A model generated the notes under the pieces. That model was not told the DNA's origin. It saw only the letters and a list, made by a program, of their open reading frames with translations, and did not search any database. Below are positions 10,478-22,993 of a DNA stretch of 64,000 bases, piece after piece. The stretch is from Bathynomus jamesi (taxonomy: Eukaryota; Arthropoda; Malacostraca; Isopoda; Cirolanidae): positions 151,501 through 215,500 of the forward strand of contig JAJOZX010007500.1 of NCBI GenBank assembly GCA_023014485.1, written 5' to 3'. Each line of letters starts with the position of its first letter. Position 1 is the first letter of the stretch. A program made the translations under genes and the position numbers.

Positions 10478-11804
10478 TTATTGGGGGCAAATATCAAAAG
10501 ACATGGTTGTGTCAGGATCGTCAGGGTCATCAGTCTGCTCTTCGTTTGCGTTTTGGGTCAATGGATTGTTGCAATCCAAGCCGCTGCCACATGCACAGAA
10601 CATTGTGCAAGGGATTCCGCGTCCCATGCAGCCGCAGCGACTCCCCCTGCATGCTGCTTGAGATTCACACCCACATCTGATTAGGTTCAGAACTTCATCT
10701 GGTGCTAAGCACACTCCTTCACCAACTGTTTTTGGGATGAGAACTCTGTTTGTTTCGTCTCTCTCCCACCCATAATGCACAGGATCAAGTGGTGGTGGGT
10801 CACACTTTAGTGCATCGAGCCAGTTCGCCACAGTGTAGTGGGCTCTGAGCACATTTTGATGGAAAGCTTCAGTTGTTGGTGGTAGAGAACATAGTTTGGG
10901 TGCAGCAGTTCCCGACTTCCCTGTCTTCTGAGCCCATATTCGCTGACGACACTCAGTAAGAGATGAGGATTTCTTATCCCCATAGCATGCAACAATGAAC
11001 GCTGTTGCCTCTTTCTCGATATGGTCAAAGCATGCATCAAGGGACCCCAGCTTGTCTAGCTTCCGACCCTTCTTGGCTGCGGCAATGGCAGTGGCTTTGC
11101 CGATGCCATGTATTGCTGCAACTGTGTCACAACCACTCAAAGCGTGTAGTTTGAGGATTTGTGGGATGATGTCTTTGTTCTGGGTTACAGTTGCTCGGAT
11201 GTCCACTGATTTTCTGCCACGCACTGGAGACTCTATAATCATGGGACAGCCTAGTTTCTTAAATTCATAGAAGTGAGTCAGCATGGCAAACACATCTGTG
11301 TCATCACAAATGATGGAGATGCGGGCATCAGAATCTTTCTCAGCTTGTGCGATAGCGTGTTGTGTTATTATCACGTCAGCCTCTTCATGAGATGATGAGA
11401 GCTCCAATGCTAATCGACTCCTGCCTCGCACAATGGAAGTCGGTATGGTCTGCCATCCTGCAAGCACTAGCTCATGGTCTTGGGTTACAGTTGCGAGATA
11501 CTCACTGTCAGCAAGGATTTGCTCACAGAGCAGCCTGTTTAGTTGCTCCTTGTTCGCGGTGCACGTGAGAACAGCGTCTCTTGTAGGCAATGGGGTGTTG
11601 GCCCAGCTTGTGAACTCTGCTGCTCTTGCCTCTCATTGCCCGAGTGCTTGATTTCGGAGAGAAATCATAGTAGCGATCAAAAGCTAGTACTACAGATGCA
11701 TGAGAAAGATGTTTCGGTAGCCATACTTTGAAGGTTTGGATAAATGTAGCAACTGTGCCACTAGCAGGCCAGTCGACTGTCCACAAAACAGCTGACACAT
11801 CCAT
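10478..11804 (-). pseudogene. XPG/FEN1-like nuclease of the Academ-like element
   Basis: The N-terminal part (11804-11523) has MDVSAVLW and VVLAFDRYYDFSPKSSTRAMR, resembling the XPG N domain with its acidic residues. After a frameshift near 11580 the rest (11590-10478, 370 aa) has EEADVIITQHA, ICDDTDVFAMLTHF and LSGCDTVAAIHGIGKATA. The last resembles the helix-hairpin-helix and Asp cluster of FEN1-type nucleases. The C-terminus is a cysteine-rich block (about residues 308-343, CGC...CRGSRCGC...CMFCACG) that could bind zinc. It overlaps the end of the upstream transposase gene by about 40 bp. The role in transposition is inferred from the family. Confidence 0.65.
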
Positions 11805-14800
11805 GACAACAAATGTTGGTCGACCCCCATGTTCGAGAGGATATTTCCACTCCCAAGTTCTGCTTCAATGCGGACTTAGCTGCAGTTCTCATTAAGCCAT
11901 CTTGTTGGAACAGTGCGGGTGGGTATGCCGCAAGCTCTGTTGAGAATACATGGGTCAAGTCAAGTTCGCGTTCGCTCATCAGCAAACCGATGACGCGTGC
12001 ATAAATCGCTTCTTGGTCCATAACCAAGTGGGCACCCACCTTGATATGCTTCGTTTTACTTGCAAAGGTGGTGACATGTTTGGAAATGGTGCCATAAAAG
12101 CCTTGTGACCATGATGACTCGTACTGTGCCAGTTGCGTCTTTCCAATACTAACAGCTCTATCGGCATTGGCATCTGGAGATGCAAGCTGCCCTGTCTGAA
12201 TATTGTATATGTTGCCTCCTGGATGTGATTCTGGATCCATTGGGTCCATGCACTTTGAAACGGAATCTTGAAGTGATTGGCGATCTTCTCCATCATGTTT
12301 GATGCGACCTCCTGCCTCCTCTTTGTGGTACAGATGGAATGTTTCTAGGTGCTCACTCATAGCTAGGAGGCCAGCAGTCAGATTCACACGAGCATTGAGG
12401 CTGTATACCCACGTGACCATCACTTGTAGATTTTGGGTGTTATTAATGACACCACTAGGGCCCTTCCCACGACGCATCCAGGTACTCTCCAGGAACTGGT
12501 CGGTTGGCACCCCATTCCAGAGTCCATCCATGTGATGCATAGAACCCTCTCCTCTCATAAATGCATCTAAGACTTCTTCAGGTAACCACGTCATAGATCG
12601 AACGAAGAAGAGGCCATATCTACTGTAGTTGTGATGCCCAGCAGCGAAGAAATATGGCAACATATTTTCAGCAGTTTGAATGGCCAGAGCATAATCACCT
12701 TCATGTGTACTGCGCGTGTATTTCATATTGAGAAAAGTTGGCTTGATGATGATGTCAACCCACATACGAGTTGTTCTGCTAGCAGAGGCCAGTTCTTCAA
12801 GGACTTGCATCAAGTCAGCCATGGTATTGATACGCTCACCATACTTCAAGAATTCAGGTCTGAGAGCTGCTTCAGTCAGCATGCGAAGTGCACGGGCATT
12901 TTGAGGGTACTTTTTTCCTTCTAGCATTTTATCCACTGATCCGAATGTGCCACAGAGAACTTCATTCAGGCCACTTCCCGCTGCTAGACTGCCAATCGCA
13001 CCTATGAAGTCCATCACCAAGTGCATTCCACCAAGGATGGCAACCACATCAGTCAGAAGACTTCGTGTATGGAACAGGATGTCCACTATAACCTTGTAGA
13101 TCTGTTGATCTGCTGTGATGACCAAAACACTTTGGTTGGACTCCCTCACACTTTAATGCCATTGTTGATTGCAGTGTTGACAGTGTTGTGGTCCGCTGGC
13201 TTCATATAATGAGTGGCATATACTTGATGGCCGACTTCTTAGCTGGCATCATTCCGCCTCTCTACAATGGCGGGTGTTGAAGCCATTGTACTCAGGGGTG
13301 CCAGCGACAAACATATCCGTCTGAAGAACTCCAGATCTAGCTCTTCTGCACGGTGAAGTGACACTTCGGCTGCTCTTGTAAGCTTCTCAGAAGGCTCAAA
13401 TGAGCAGGTTGCCTCCATGGCATAGGAGGTTTTTTCGACCAGTGTATGGCACAACTTCCAGCTCACAATTTATGGGAACTGACATTTCTTGTTTTGATAG
13501 TCTAGAAATGACCTTCGCACTGTCGTTTTCAAGTGATCTGGGCTGTGTTACAATAGCTGCAAGGTTGTGACAGTTTAATCTACAATTTTGGGAGTGAATA
13601 ACTGCATCAAAGTTGTCAATTATAACTTGCACAAGTCCAGCAAGTGCAGCATCATTCAAACCCGACCACACAGCATCTCTTGGTGCAACAACAGCAGCTG
13701 AGCGCATAAAACGCCGCACTTCATCATAAGAACAAGTTACATTGTACTTGTACAACTCTTTAAAGATTTGCTTATGGTCACCTATGAGAACACCCAGTGC
13801 TATTTGGAGTGGAGTAGGCTGATTTGTAACAACACTTGCTACAATGTTTCCAACCATTATGGATTGCAGGGAGTCACAGAATTTCGAACTTACACGAGTA
13901 AGCAATTGCATAAGAACATCATTCATACATTCGGAAGCAATATATTTGTCTATGTGAGTACGATAAGAAGTGAATTCTTTCTTGTTCTTTTTGCACTCAC
14001 TCGCGATTTGCTTGCCCAGCTTCTTCACACACTCATCAATATCAACAGATTCCTCACAATCTTTTGCAATATTCAGGTATGAGGCACCATAGTTTTTGAA
14101 AACTAACAACGTAGCGATACCATCCCCATGTAAGTCTACAATTTCGTCTTTGAAGTAATCTTTAACTTTTACAATGAGCGACCAACGTGACAACTTCTCA
14201 CCACCTAACTCTTTGTAAAGCTTCTCTACTTCAATTGAATTCCATGGTTTCATTTTGTCCTTCGACAATTCTACACACAAAGCAATGAAGGGGCGGTCTT
14301 CAGGTTCAACCCTTGACTTATTCTGGCAAGCTCTCTCAACCTCAACATGAAAGGTAGCCATACAATATTTTTGGTATCGGGCTTCTTCAGCCGGTAAATC
14401 TCCTTTCATGCCCAACAACCTACTGAGTACAACTTGTCCCTGCTCATCATTTTTCAGTTTACACTTTTCTATCAACACAGCTTTGTAATTTTTTTTTTAT
14501 CACCAAGCTTATCGGTCATAAACCTAGATGCTGGAATGCGGTATTGCACCGGAACTTTGGTGTTATATTTCTCGGGTAATATATACTCACTGACTTTCAA
14601 ACAAAAGAGTGTGTTTTTTAGGGTCATATACTGGGCCTTCACTGAGAACAGCACTACGTAGTCTTTTTGGCTCCACTGTAGGGGTATCACATTCTCTCTT
14701 TTTCATGAATGATGATAAATTCCGCTTGGACACATAAGTGGAAACACAGTTCTTGTGAGAACAAAGGATTTTTGCTCCATCTTCCAAGAGAGGCTCTTGT

Positions 14801-15041
14801 CTCGCTCGAACATCTGGCTGCCCTCTGATGTCGCTGCTCTCTCTGATTTTCTGAATCCTCCCACAATTTGAAAGACCTTTCTGACCTCCAGGACAGCTAC
14901 GCAGGAAATCCTTGAAGAAACATTCGTCTGCAGCTTTTGTAGAACCTGAAAAATAAGAATTTTGTTTACCCATTCTTCAGAGTACAAATCGCATTGAAAT
15001 AATTTATCCTCAGCAAGTGAAAACTAAATAATGCTCACCTG
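11761..15041 (-). pseudogene. Academ-like transposase, frameshifted, with a short intron
   Basis: Reading from the right, a first exon ends near 15041 at a CCAG/gtgagc donor. A 93-bp intron ends at a pyrimidine-rich TTTTTCAG acceptor (14948). Then come segments 14947-14587, 14478-13396 and 13149-11761 in changing frames. The first shift is in a T run near 14490 and another lies near 13200-13400. Motifs are CSHKNCVSTYVSKRNL (Cys-rich N-terminus), HCDDEVRRF-type and VIIDNFDAVIHS, then ITADQQIYKVIVDILF and LGGMHLVMDFIGAIG, typical of this multi-domain transposase family. The exact catalytic triad is not resolved by eye. Confidence 0.6.
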
Positions 15042-15670
15042 GTATATTCTCCATATTCAGCAGTCAAAAAACAATTTTGGAATCAGCACAACCAAGACGT
15101 CATCAAACCACCAGGTGGGCACCATCATCAGCAATAATCTCAACAACCTGAAAAAAATAAGAGGAATAATTAGACATATTGGAATTCACCATACCATGGG
15201 GAAAATAATCCCTGATTTCATTTTAAGCCCTATAGAACTACTCAGTCCCGCCCAAAACCATAAAAACGACAGTAAGATCACCAAAATATCTCCACGACTG
15301 CCCGGGATATGGGATATTCCTTATTTCGGGGGGCGTTTGACCTCCAATGACCTTGAGTATTGACGAATGTGGGTCAAAACGACTCCCAAAGTATCTGCAA
15401 CCCCTCCAGATCGACTCATCATCCTAAAAACCCCTAGAAATGAAACCAAGATCATCAAAATCCATCAAGTATTGACTAGGATATGAGATTTTTCAGTTTC
15501 GCCGGCCATCTTGGAAAATGGCGGCCATATTGAAAAAGCCAAGCCGGAGTCAGGTGTACACCCGATGGATTCTTGAATGGGGTGGTATAAGCTTTCAAAA
15601 TATGTAAAAATTTGCTTTATAACAAACAATGCAGGGTTCCAGTAAATTCAGGGTCTGTGCTACCGGACTA

Positions 15671-15722
15671 TTACCGAATACCACTTCATAAACGTCGAAC
15701 ACGCAATATTAAAGGTAGCCAT
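15671..15722 (-). pseudogene. Polinton 1 gene X, first codons
   Basis: The start is ATG at 15722-15720, followed by ATFNIACSTFMKWYS. This matches the start of the second copy at 62801 (VTFDIACSTFMKWYS). The gene is cut here by the Academ-like insertion and resumes at 6089. The 3-bp TTA duplication lies at the break. Confidence 0.7.
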
Positions 15723-15940
15723 TACTATTTTTCGTCTACGTGGGGAAATGCACGTCTGAGACCCAGGGCTTGCAGCGATCAACTGAACACGCAGAGAAGA
15801 GATATGCACAGCTAGTAAGGAGTCACGTGACCAATCATACAGGTGGGCGGAGCTTAGAACTTTCTCTTGTACACACGCTGGGCTGAGCTTAGAATTTTCT
15901 CCTGTGTACACACACACACACGCACACAAAGGCGAAAGTG
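15723..15940 (-). promoter_or_regulatory. Upstream region of gene X, Polinton 1
   Basis: On the minus strand, before the gene X start at 15722, lie a CA/GT microsatellite, a GC-box-like CCGCCC, a CCAAT-type ATTGGTC and a CACGTG E-box followed by ACTCC. The same elements occur in order before the second copy's gene X (62600-62800): CTCCGCCC, GACCAATC, CACGTGACTCC. Conservation between two otherwise decaying copies suggests a promoter. Confidence 0.45.
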
Positions 15941-16032
15941 AAACACAAATTGAAACACGATTTATTTAATAAACGAAATATTCAAGGTATATATATTTAC
16001 AAATACGTGTAATAAATAAGTTAATAGACATA

Positions 16033-19000
16033 TCAAAGATTATGGTATCCAAAGGGTACGGTATCGTATGTACCAGGCACCTGGTAACGTTTCATATAGG
16101 TGTTACGGCACACCTTTGTACCCCTAAGTTCCTTCACGCCCCCCAGCTTCTGCGCCGAAAATTGTGGGTTCGTTAGTTGGTGCGGCCGGTCGCCCTCATC
16201 ATCATCCAAGCACACTAGATCTTTCAACGAATCAAAGTTAACAACCCGCCGATTCGCCTGGTTGAGCTTGATACCCTTAGCCTTCACGGTATATTTCATA
16301 TCCTCCCCCCACCCTCACCCGTACCCCATAAGTTTTTGGCCCTGTTGAGACAAAAGAGTCGGTGTATGCGATGTCTCCATACTCATCCTTGATCTCATCA
16401 GTCAACTCTCCGAGGAATTCACCAACAGGAGGCATGTATTCACCCTCCCCCTCTGTGAATATAACACTATCTGTATCGGCGTACAAAACCCTCCGCCCAA
16501 GAGAATGCAATAGGCCCCAAAGTTTGATGCGTGCGTAGGCCGTTGTGAAGCTGGCTACAGGTATGTTTGTAACCAGTGAGGTATCTGTGGCCAATTCGGT
16601 ATTGTTGTACTTTATTATATAAGTATTACCTACATTCACGATCTCCATGACCTCTTTATCGGGAGCGTTGGTATAATCCCAGACTTCACTATAACTTTGT
16701 GCCAAATGAACGTTCCCTTTGCCAGTATTCTGTGCAAATTTTCCACAAAGACTGTTTAGACAACTTTGCACTAAATCGCTTGCCAGGGTTCTTTACAATT
16801 TGGGAACGGTCAAGCTGTATACCTTCACGGTCACGGTTACGTTGAATATAAGCCGATTTTTCATCTTCGGTATCAATTCCTCGCAGATACCCTGATGCTT
16901 CGCCTTTATCCTCCAAAAAAGCGTTTATATATGACGTGAAAAGGTTGGGTAGCTTCTGAAACCTCCACACCTCATGTATTTTCAATATTCTGTAGCCATG
17001 GCGAACAGCTAGATCCAGCTCTGGACTTGTATATACACACCTCTGATCTTACGCTGGTTGGCTGTATGATTACATTCCCCATTGCTCTCCTCTGCGCACT
17101 TCACGCACAGGGGAAACATGAGCTTGTGATCGATGACGACGGGTAAGATCGGCATCCATAAATCGCGTGGGGGGAGCACATCTACGAAAGAAAGGTCGAA
17201 ATAGTACCCGTTCAAATTTGTTGAGAACACCTCAATGGTGGGCAGGTCAGGTCCCACCAGTTTCTCAGGTGCACCCACGGGGTACGGATTGTTCTTCATC
17301 ACGTACTGATATAAAGAACAGAAGTCGTAGTAATGGAGTTTCACGCCCTCTGTAGGCGGAAAGTATAGCTTGAAGGGATTTGTACGCCCTCCGAACAAGC
17401 TATCACCGCACTTGAGAGGATCCAAACTCATTGAACGTTTGATTGTGTTTATTTCTTCACGGTACTGTCCATCTTTCCATCCGTGCATCATACTCATGCT
17501 CCCACAAGACTTTGTGAGTGAACTGGGAGCCTATAAGTTGATCGCGGGTGCGGGTCCACGCAAGGCTGTCGGCAGGAGTTCTACCGTCGATATCTCCTAC
17601 GATTCCACACTCAGGACGGGGGCATCCGTGCCACCAGCAACCGTTAAAGGAGTACACAGTCTTCTCACCAGTGGCACGGTTTTCACTTAGACCATCAACC
17701 CAAAAAACTCGACCATTAACCTTAATGGGTACTTCACCCGTGTTGCGGGCATGCTTTATGTATACATCTGTCTGCTGCTGTAGGTGCATGAGGCAGTAAA
17801 TAGCCTTGTGCCCATAACTGCGGGGATTGTTTCTGTGAATAACGGCTAAGGTGTCTTTAGGCATGAAGTTATTCTTCAACAGCGTAAAACATAATGAGGC
17901 AATCGTGGTTGCGACTTGCAACGGATCGCATTTGAAACGGCCTATGTACATCCTTCTAAAGGCATGGAAACATACTTTAAGCACGCGCACATCATTCACG
18001 CAAGAACGCTGACATTCATCAGCTACATTATAAGGATTAGATTCATTAAAACTGTTGTAGTATCGGTCAAAATCTTCACGTTCATCTGTACTCATACATT
18101 CATAGTTAAAGTAATGTTTGGGTGGAGGTAGTCCTACGTAATTTAAAGTTTCGTTAGTGAAGAATGTGCAAGGGAAATATCCTTTAGAAAATTCAGCGGC
18201 TACGCCCATGACCTTGGGTAGCTTTTCTAATTTACAAGGTGTGAATAATAAAGTGTCTTTAAACTGTACATTACCTCTTATTTGCATGTGTATTAGCTTG
18301 TTGCCCCTTTTCAAGGGATCACCTGTAAATATCTCAGATGACTCGTGCTCAAGCAACTCCTTATAAAGGAACTGTGTGTCAAATTTTGCCCCGTTATGGG
18401 TGAGAATATACAGTCATTTTTTTGAACTTGTCCGCTAACTTGACAATATAGGACACAAAGAGTTTCACAGGGCTATCGTGGGCATTCGTTTTTAAAACGT
18501 TTGTCCGTTTACCACATTTGTGACACTCATCACACTTCATCTCCATACACTCATCACAGATAATCTGGCTTAGAAGTAAATGTGGAATAACCTTTTTGGT
18601 TTCAGCGTTCGTGTATGTTTCTATATCGTAGTACAGTTATACAAGTGCTAATTTTAGGCTTAGCATCTTTTATATAACATACATGCTTTACTCCAACCGC
18701 CTTATATTTCTCATGGCATGTATAACAGTGAATTTCATCACATTTATGCTTGAAATTCCCTCAATTATCCATCATATGAAACATACCACACTCACAGATT
18801 CTCATTTTCCTGCACGTGCCAATTGATTTATGGAGCTGAAAACAGTTATTATTGAAAAATGTACGTCTACACACATCACAATCCCTCTTCTCAGCTTCAA
18901 CTACACGAATTTCACATTTGGAGCTTTTACACTGCTCACATACCATGTGACACTCTTTACAATGTTTCACTATATCATCCGCAAACTCTATACATCCCTT

Positions 19001-20183
19001 ACACAAATCATGATGTCGTCCATATTTTCGACTTTTATCATAACTTGCGTAAAGGCCCCTTATATTACGGATGGGTAGATACGTTGTTCCTGATAGCCCT
19101 AAAACAAGTAGGGGTCTTGTACGATCTCTCACATTGCTTTTAAAAACATACACAGTCCTACGACGATCATCCATTCCAAATACAACTATACGAGCATTCA
19201 TTTCCTGTTCTACCCTACTCAGCTCTTCAGGTCACATATTACAGTGAAATTCAAGTTTACAGCTAGTTTACGCTCACTACCGTAGGCAACCAAATTTTTG
19301 GGGTCCGTGTATTTAGTACAGTAAGCATACGAGCTAAGACTACTGCTATAAAGCCGCAACCACGATCGACGTTTATATGCAGTCTACAAATAGCCTGAGA
19401 ATTGAAGTTAAGAGTATAAGGTGTGGCACTATAACCCGCAACACGGAATACACGGTCAATATTTACCGTGAAGTTGTCCATATTGAAGGCTATACTACTT
19501 TGAGAGGCCTGCATTATACGGCCTAATATATATTCTATATCTTCAGCCCAAGCGTCTGAACGGTATTACTACTCAAAAATAATCTACATCTCCGTCATGT
19601 GACCTGAGTCGAAGGACAGCCTCGTCCTGACTTCACGTTCGTCAGGTTCTGAAGGGCAAACTCTACAATACGTTCAACTATGCGCCGTAGTCCGCGTTCA
19701 ACACCATTACTATTCATCGATCTAGGATCAACCCTGACTATATACCGATTTCTAGTCATGGCTAGGGTGGGGGTAGCGGTGCGCACCAACTCGAATGTTA
19801 TACCATCCTCAACAGAAAGAGAAACTGTTGTGGCTGTGGAGGATGTACCCGGAATTGAACAGGAAGAAGGGGGTATATTTCAGGAAGGTACTATTGTGGG
19901 GGTTGTGTCATAAGATGTAGTGTTGAGGCTCTATTACTGGGGGTCTAACAACTGGCGCAATCCTGGCAGGCGCTTTATACCTGACGTCATACCTCCGCTT
20001 TGAATTGGCGCGTGCTACAGGTATCGCTGGTGAGGAGTCGTCAGCGGAGATCGATTCTGTGATCATATCTACGCAGTCGTCGGGGTCATCTGTAATATTG
20101 ATGATGGGGTGCTGTACCTCATCGTCATTCACGGTTCTGTGGGAGAAGAGAAAAGCAAGACTGTAGAATAGAAGGGTCATCAC
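16033..20183 (-). pseudogene. polB: Polinton 1 DNA polymerase B
   Basis: Family B, protein-primed-type DNA polymerase that replicates the element. Order from the N-terminus: acidic disordered leader (20183-19908); a region ending RGCGFIAVVLARM (19514-19263); Cys-rich zinc-finger block (about 19000-18780, CKGC...CKEC...CEQC...C); exonuclease region around 18600-18380; a YSFNGCWWHGCPRPECG module (about 17600-17660); palm motif A YDFCSLYQYVMKN (17300-17340, Gln where Pro is usual); motif B LNSLCGKFAQN (about 16730); motif C VLYADTDSVIFT (about 16470). Frameshifts near 17480, 17000, 16750 and 16290, with others upstream, break it. Conserved pyrimidine-rich CCCACAG just inside the N-terminus may be a splice acceptor. 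Confidence 0.85.
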
Positions 20184-20222
20184 TTAAATATTTATTATAT
20201 TTTGTAAATAACCCACTTAAGA

Positions 20223-20871
20223 GTGTAACGTGTTAGAAATAGATTCTGTAGAAAAATTCAGGTTCACGAGCCCATCTACATGTATTACATATATCTGGCC
20301 CTACAGGATGTGGTAAAACTATGTTTATGCTTAAAATCATTAAAGAAAAGGGGGAGATGTTCTCAAATTTTGTGCATAAAGTTATATGGTGCTATTCGAC
20401 GTATTAATTAGTGTTCAACGAGTACCAAGATGATATTTTGTTCCACAAACGTGTATATGACGTTAATTCGTTAAAGGGAAATGAACACACAGTCATTGTA
20501 ATTGACGATCTCATATTGAAGATAGATAAAACTTTACCGAGACATTTACAGTATTCTCCCACCATCTTAACATAAGCGTGTTCTTCATCAATCAGAATCT
20601 ATTTTTCAAAAATAGATACATGTGCGATGTGTCGTTAAATAAAAAATATCTAGTCTTATTCGCGCAACGTAGAGATGTATCACAAATTGGGGTATTAGCC
20701 AATCAAATGTTCCCGAATCAGCGTAAGTGTCTTTGGAAGTTTATAAAGAAGCTACAAGCCCGCGTTACGGATATTTACTTTGTGATCTTCATCCGCGAAA
20801 CACGTTTAGGGGTGCTTCTAAGAACGAATATATTTCCAAACGAGCCTGAAACGGTGTATATTCCAGAATGA
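20223..20871 (+). pseudogene. Polinton 1 packaging ATPase (FtsK/HerA-like)
   Basis: The Walker A motif GPTGCGKT is encoded at about 20301-20324 and Walker B TVIVIDD at about 20491-20511. In capsid-forming Polintons this ATPase pumps DNA into virions. A frameshift just before Walker A (four extra bases relative to the second copy), a TAA near 20404 and frame changes near 20530 break the gene. The C-terminal part (20578-20871) is open and ends at overlapping codons with the next gene. It is transcribed divergently from PolB across a roughly 40-bp gap. Confidence 0.75.
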
Positions 20872-21191
20872 CAAAGAGGTTAAAGAAATATCATGAATTA
20901 ATAGAAATTTATCATCGACTGCCCCGGGCAATGCAGCAGATGTTTGCTAAAAATTTCTACTCCGACTTTTTAAAATGCATATGTGAAATCTGTCTTAACG
21001 TTATAAATTACAATGTATCAATGAAACCTCCTCAGAAGGCACGCCTACGCCGTTACAAGAACATAATACGTGCACTCTCTCGTAAAAGTCAAACTGTAGG
21101 GAAGAAAAAACGAATTATTGTACAAAGAGGAGGGTCATTCCTCCCGATCTTATTTTCAGTTTTGGGTCCTTTACTGACTGGATTAATATAA
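20868..21191 (+). CDS. Small Polinton protein with basic centre and hydrophobic C-terminus
   Basis: An intact 107-aa frame. The start ATG overlaps the end of the ATPase frame (ATGA) and the stop overlaps the next start (TAATG), typical of compact viral gene arrays. A helix-like N-terminal half with KKYHELIEIYHRLP is followed by a basic KKKRIIVQRGG and a hydrophobic FLPILFSVLGPLLTGLI tail. The basic-then-hydrophobic tail is seen in a small protein common to Polintons that may be virion-associated or membrane-active. This function is inference. The second copy (56398-56718) is frameshifted after about 74 residues. Confidence 0.65.
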   Translation: MTKRLKKYHELIEIYHRLPRAMQQMFAKNFYSDFLKCICEICLNVINYNVSMKPPQKARLRRYKNIIRALSRKSQTVGKKKRIIVQRGGSFLPILFSVLGPLLTGLI

Positions 21192-21924
21192 TGAAGAAAG
21201 TGGTAGAGATTCCACACGAGGTGTATGCTTCACTGCAAAGTTCAAAGAATCCAGACACGGATCTAGAACCCCGTAAAACAGGCTTAAAAGAATGGAAATC
21301 GAATTGTTAACCCTATTAAACAGTGAAAAAACACCTGATGAGAGAAGAAGCCTATACCAAGAAGCTCTGCAGGAATTTCTTCACGAGTGCGAAAATTATA
21401 AGAATCCGACAGAGACCCCCGTGGTTATTAGGCACAGCACAGGTAACGATGGACATGGTGCCATAGGGCCTGTGTCCGACGATAGAACTGACGAACCAAA
21501 GATTAATGGGTCGGCCACACAACATATCGAGCCTGTATTAAAAAGCACCCTCCCACATACATTGAGGAATAAAGGTTTAAGTCTTTATAATCTATTGAAT
21601 GAGGATCCCAACATACAATGGACCGATACAGGTGAGATCATTGTGAAAGGTGCAAAGGTACAGGGATCGAATATCGTAAACATCGTCCATGATCTGGTGA
21701 GAAAGTGGGACAGGCTCTCACCAACAGGATGGAAGCATATTAAAAGCAAGACTACAACAAATAAATGTCCCCAAAACAATGATAGGAAATCTGAAAAGGT
21801 TGAAAGACTTGGAACATGCATCACACGTGAAACAATTGAAGACTCCATCACCCCCGGCGGTAACACCTCTGAAGAGGAGAAAGAAGCGGTTAAACAACTA
21901 TCAATCCTACCCACGTGCCTCTAA
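21191..21924 (+). pseudogene. Conserved Polinton protein of unknown function, copy 1
   Basis: It starts at the TAATG overlap (21191) and loses frame near 21278, where one base is missing relative to the second copy. It is then open to 21924 (210 aa from 21292). The conserved core is IVNIVHDLVRKWDRLSPTGW near residues 133-152; related IV.LVHD.LR....P.GW motifs recur in Polinton proteins. The rest is polar and likely disordered. A structural or scaffold role is possible but unsupported. Confidence 0.6.
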
Positions 21925-21933
21925 AATACGCAA

Positions 21934-22985
21934 ATGGCTAAAATATTAAGAAGATGTTGTTATGATATTTCTAGTCCAGCCTCCTACGGAGGCGTAGATA
22001 GACTATACAGAATTGTTTACGGAGTAGGGAAAAAAGATGTTCAGAGTTTTTTGCGGGAGCAGGATGCTTATACACTTCATAAACCTGTGAGAAAAAGGTT
22101 TAAAACAGCCAAGACAACAGCTGCTTCGATTGACTCTATTTGGCAAGCGGATTTAACAGATATACAAAGATATTCAGTGCACAACGATGGTTACCGCTAC
22201 ATCCTATTCATAATAGATGTATTCTCTAGATATCTGTGGGTAATTCCTCTGAAAAATAAATCGCCTGAAACAGTTGCTAAAGCCAACAAAACGTTGATGT
22301 TGAAAGAAAACAGGGTTCCTGGCTATATTTGTACGGATATGGGGAAATAATTTATAGGCCGAGCTTTTCAAAACATGTTGGCAGAGTTTAATATCAGCTA
22401 CTACACTACCAATTCTATACATAAGGCATCTTTAGCTGAAAAAATTCAACGTACCATAAAGGAACGCACGCCTATTTTACACATGAAAACACATACAGAT
22501 ATATAAACGTTCTCGAGTCATTGGCCTCATCCTACAACTTCTCACACCATCGCACGATTGGGACGACACCTAACGAGATTTTAGAAAGAGGTGCGCGCAC
22601 AGAGGTGAGAAGATATGGAACACCACCACCACACTGCCATTTCAAAATCAATGATTATGTATGGCTGTCGCGTTCGGGAAATAAATTCGCGAAGGGATTT
22701 GAGCAAGGATGGACACGCGAGATTTTTAAAGTTAGGGCTATGAAATCTAAAGACGAGATAATGTTGTATTACGTAGAAGATTTGAATGGGGAAGAAATCG
22801 CAGGAAGCTTTTACCGTGAGGAGTTGCAGAAAGTGACATTTAATTTAAGAAAAAATGTTTAAAATTGAGAAAATTTTAGGAAGCAAAGGTTCAGGAAAGA
22901 GAAAATTGTACCTGGTGAAGTGGCTAGGATACCTAGAAAGCTTTAACACCTATGTGAAAGCTGATGCAATAATGAAGCTTAAATA
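21934..22985 (+). pseudogene. Polinton 1 retroviral-type integrase with chromodomain
   Basis: DDE integrase that inserts the element. The first catalytic Asp is in QADLTDIQRY (about 22148) and the second in FIIDVFSRYLW (about 22215). A TAA at 22348-22350 sits next to the region carrying the catalytic Glu (SLAEK.QRTIKER, about 22430-22465). Further frame changes lie near 22500 and 22860. The C-terminal 22858-22985 reads FKIEKILGSKGSGKRKLYLVKW, a chromodomain as usual in Polinton integrases. The second copy is split by a 10-kb retroelement at about 22586 equivalent. Confidence 0.8.
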
Positions 22986-22993
22986 GCATGCAA

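Larger units (their letters stand above)
9746..15670 (-). mobile_element. Academ-X-like DNA transposon inserted in gene X
   Basis: The terminal repeats begin TAGTCCGGT[T/A]GCAC. Inverted homology runs through about 9746-10085 and 15235-15670, with roughly 100 bp missing near the left end. The target duplication is TTA (15671-15673, and 9743-9745 displaced by the younger transposon). Removing both transposons gives a gene X segment collinear without gaps to the second Polinton. Genes encode a large transposase-like protein and an XPG/FEN1-like nuclease. A 3-bp duplication plus XPG nuclease are hallmarks of the Academ superfamily (X type). Confidence 0.7.

Noticed and set aside
10807..11270. 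Additional frames over the nuclease gene
   Set aside because: Shadow frames of the XPG-like gene without motifs of their own.
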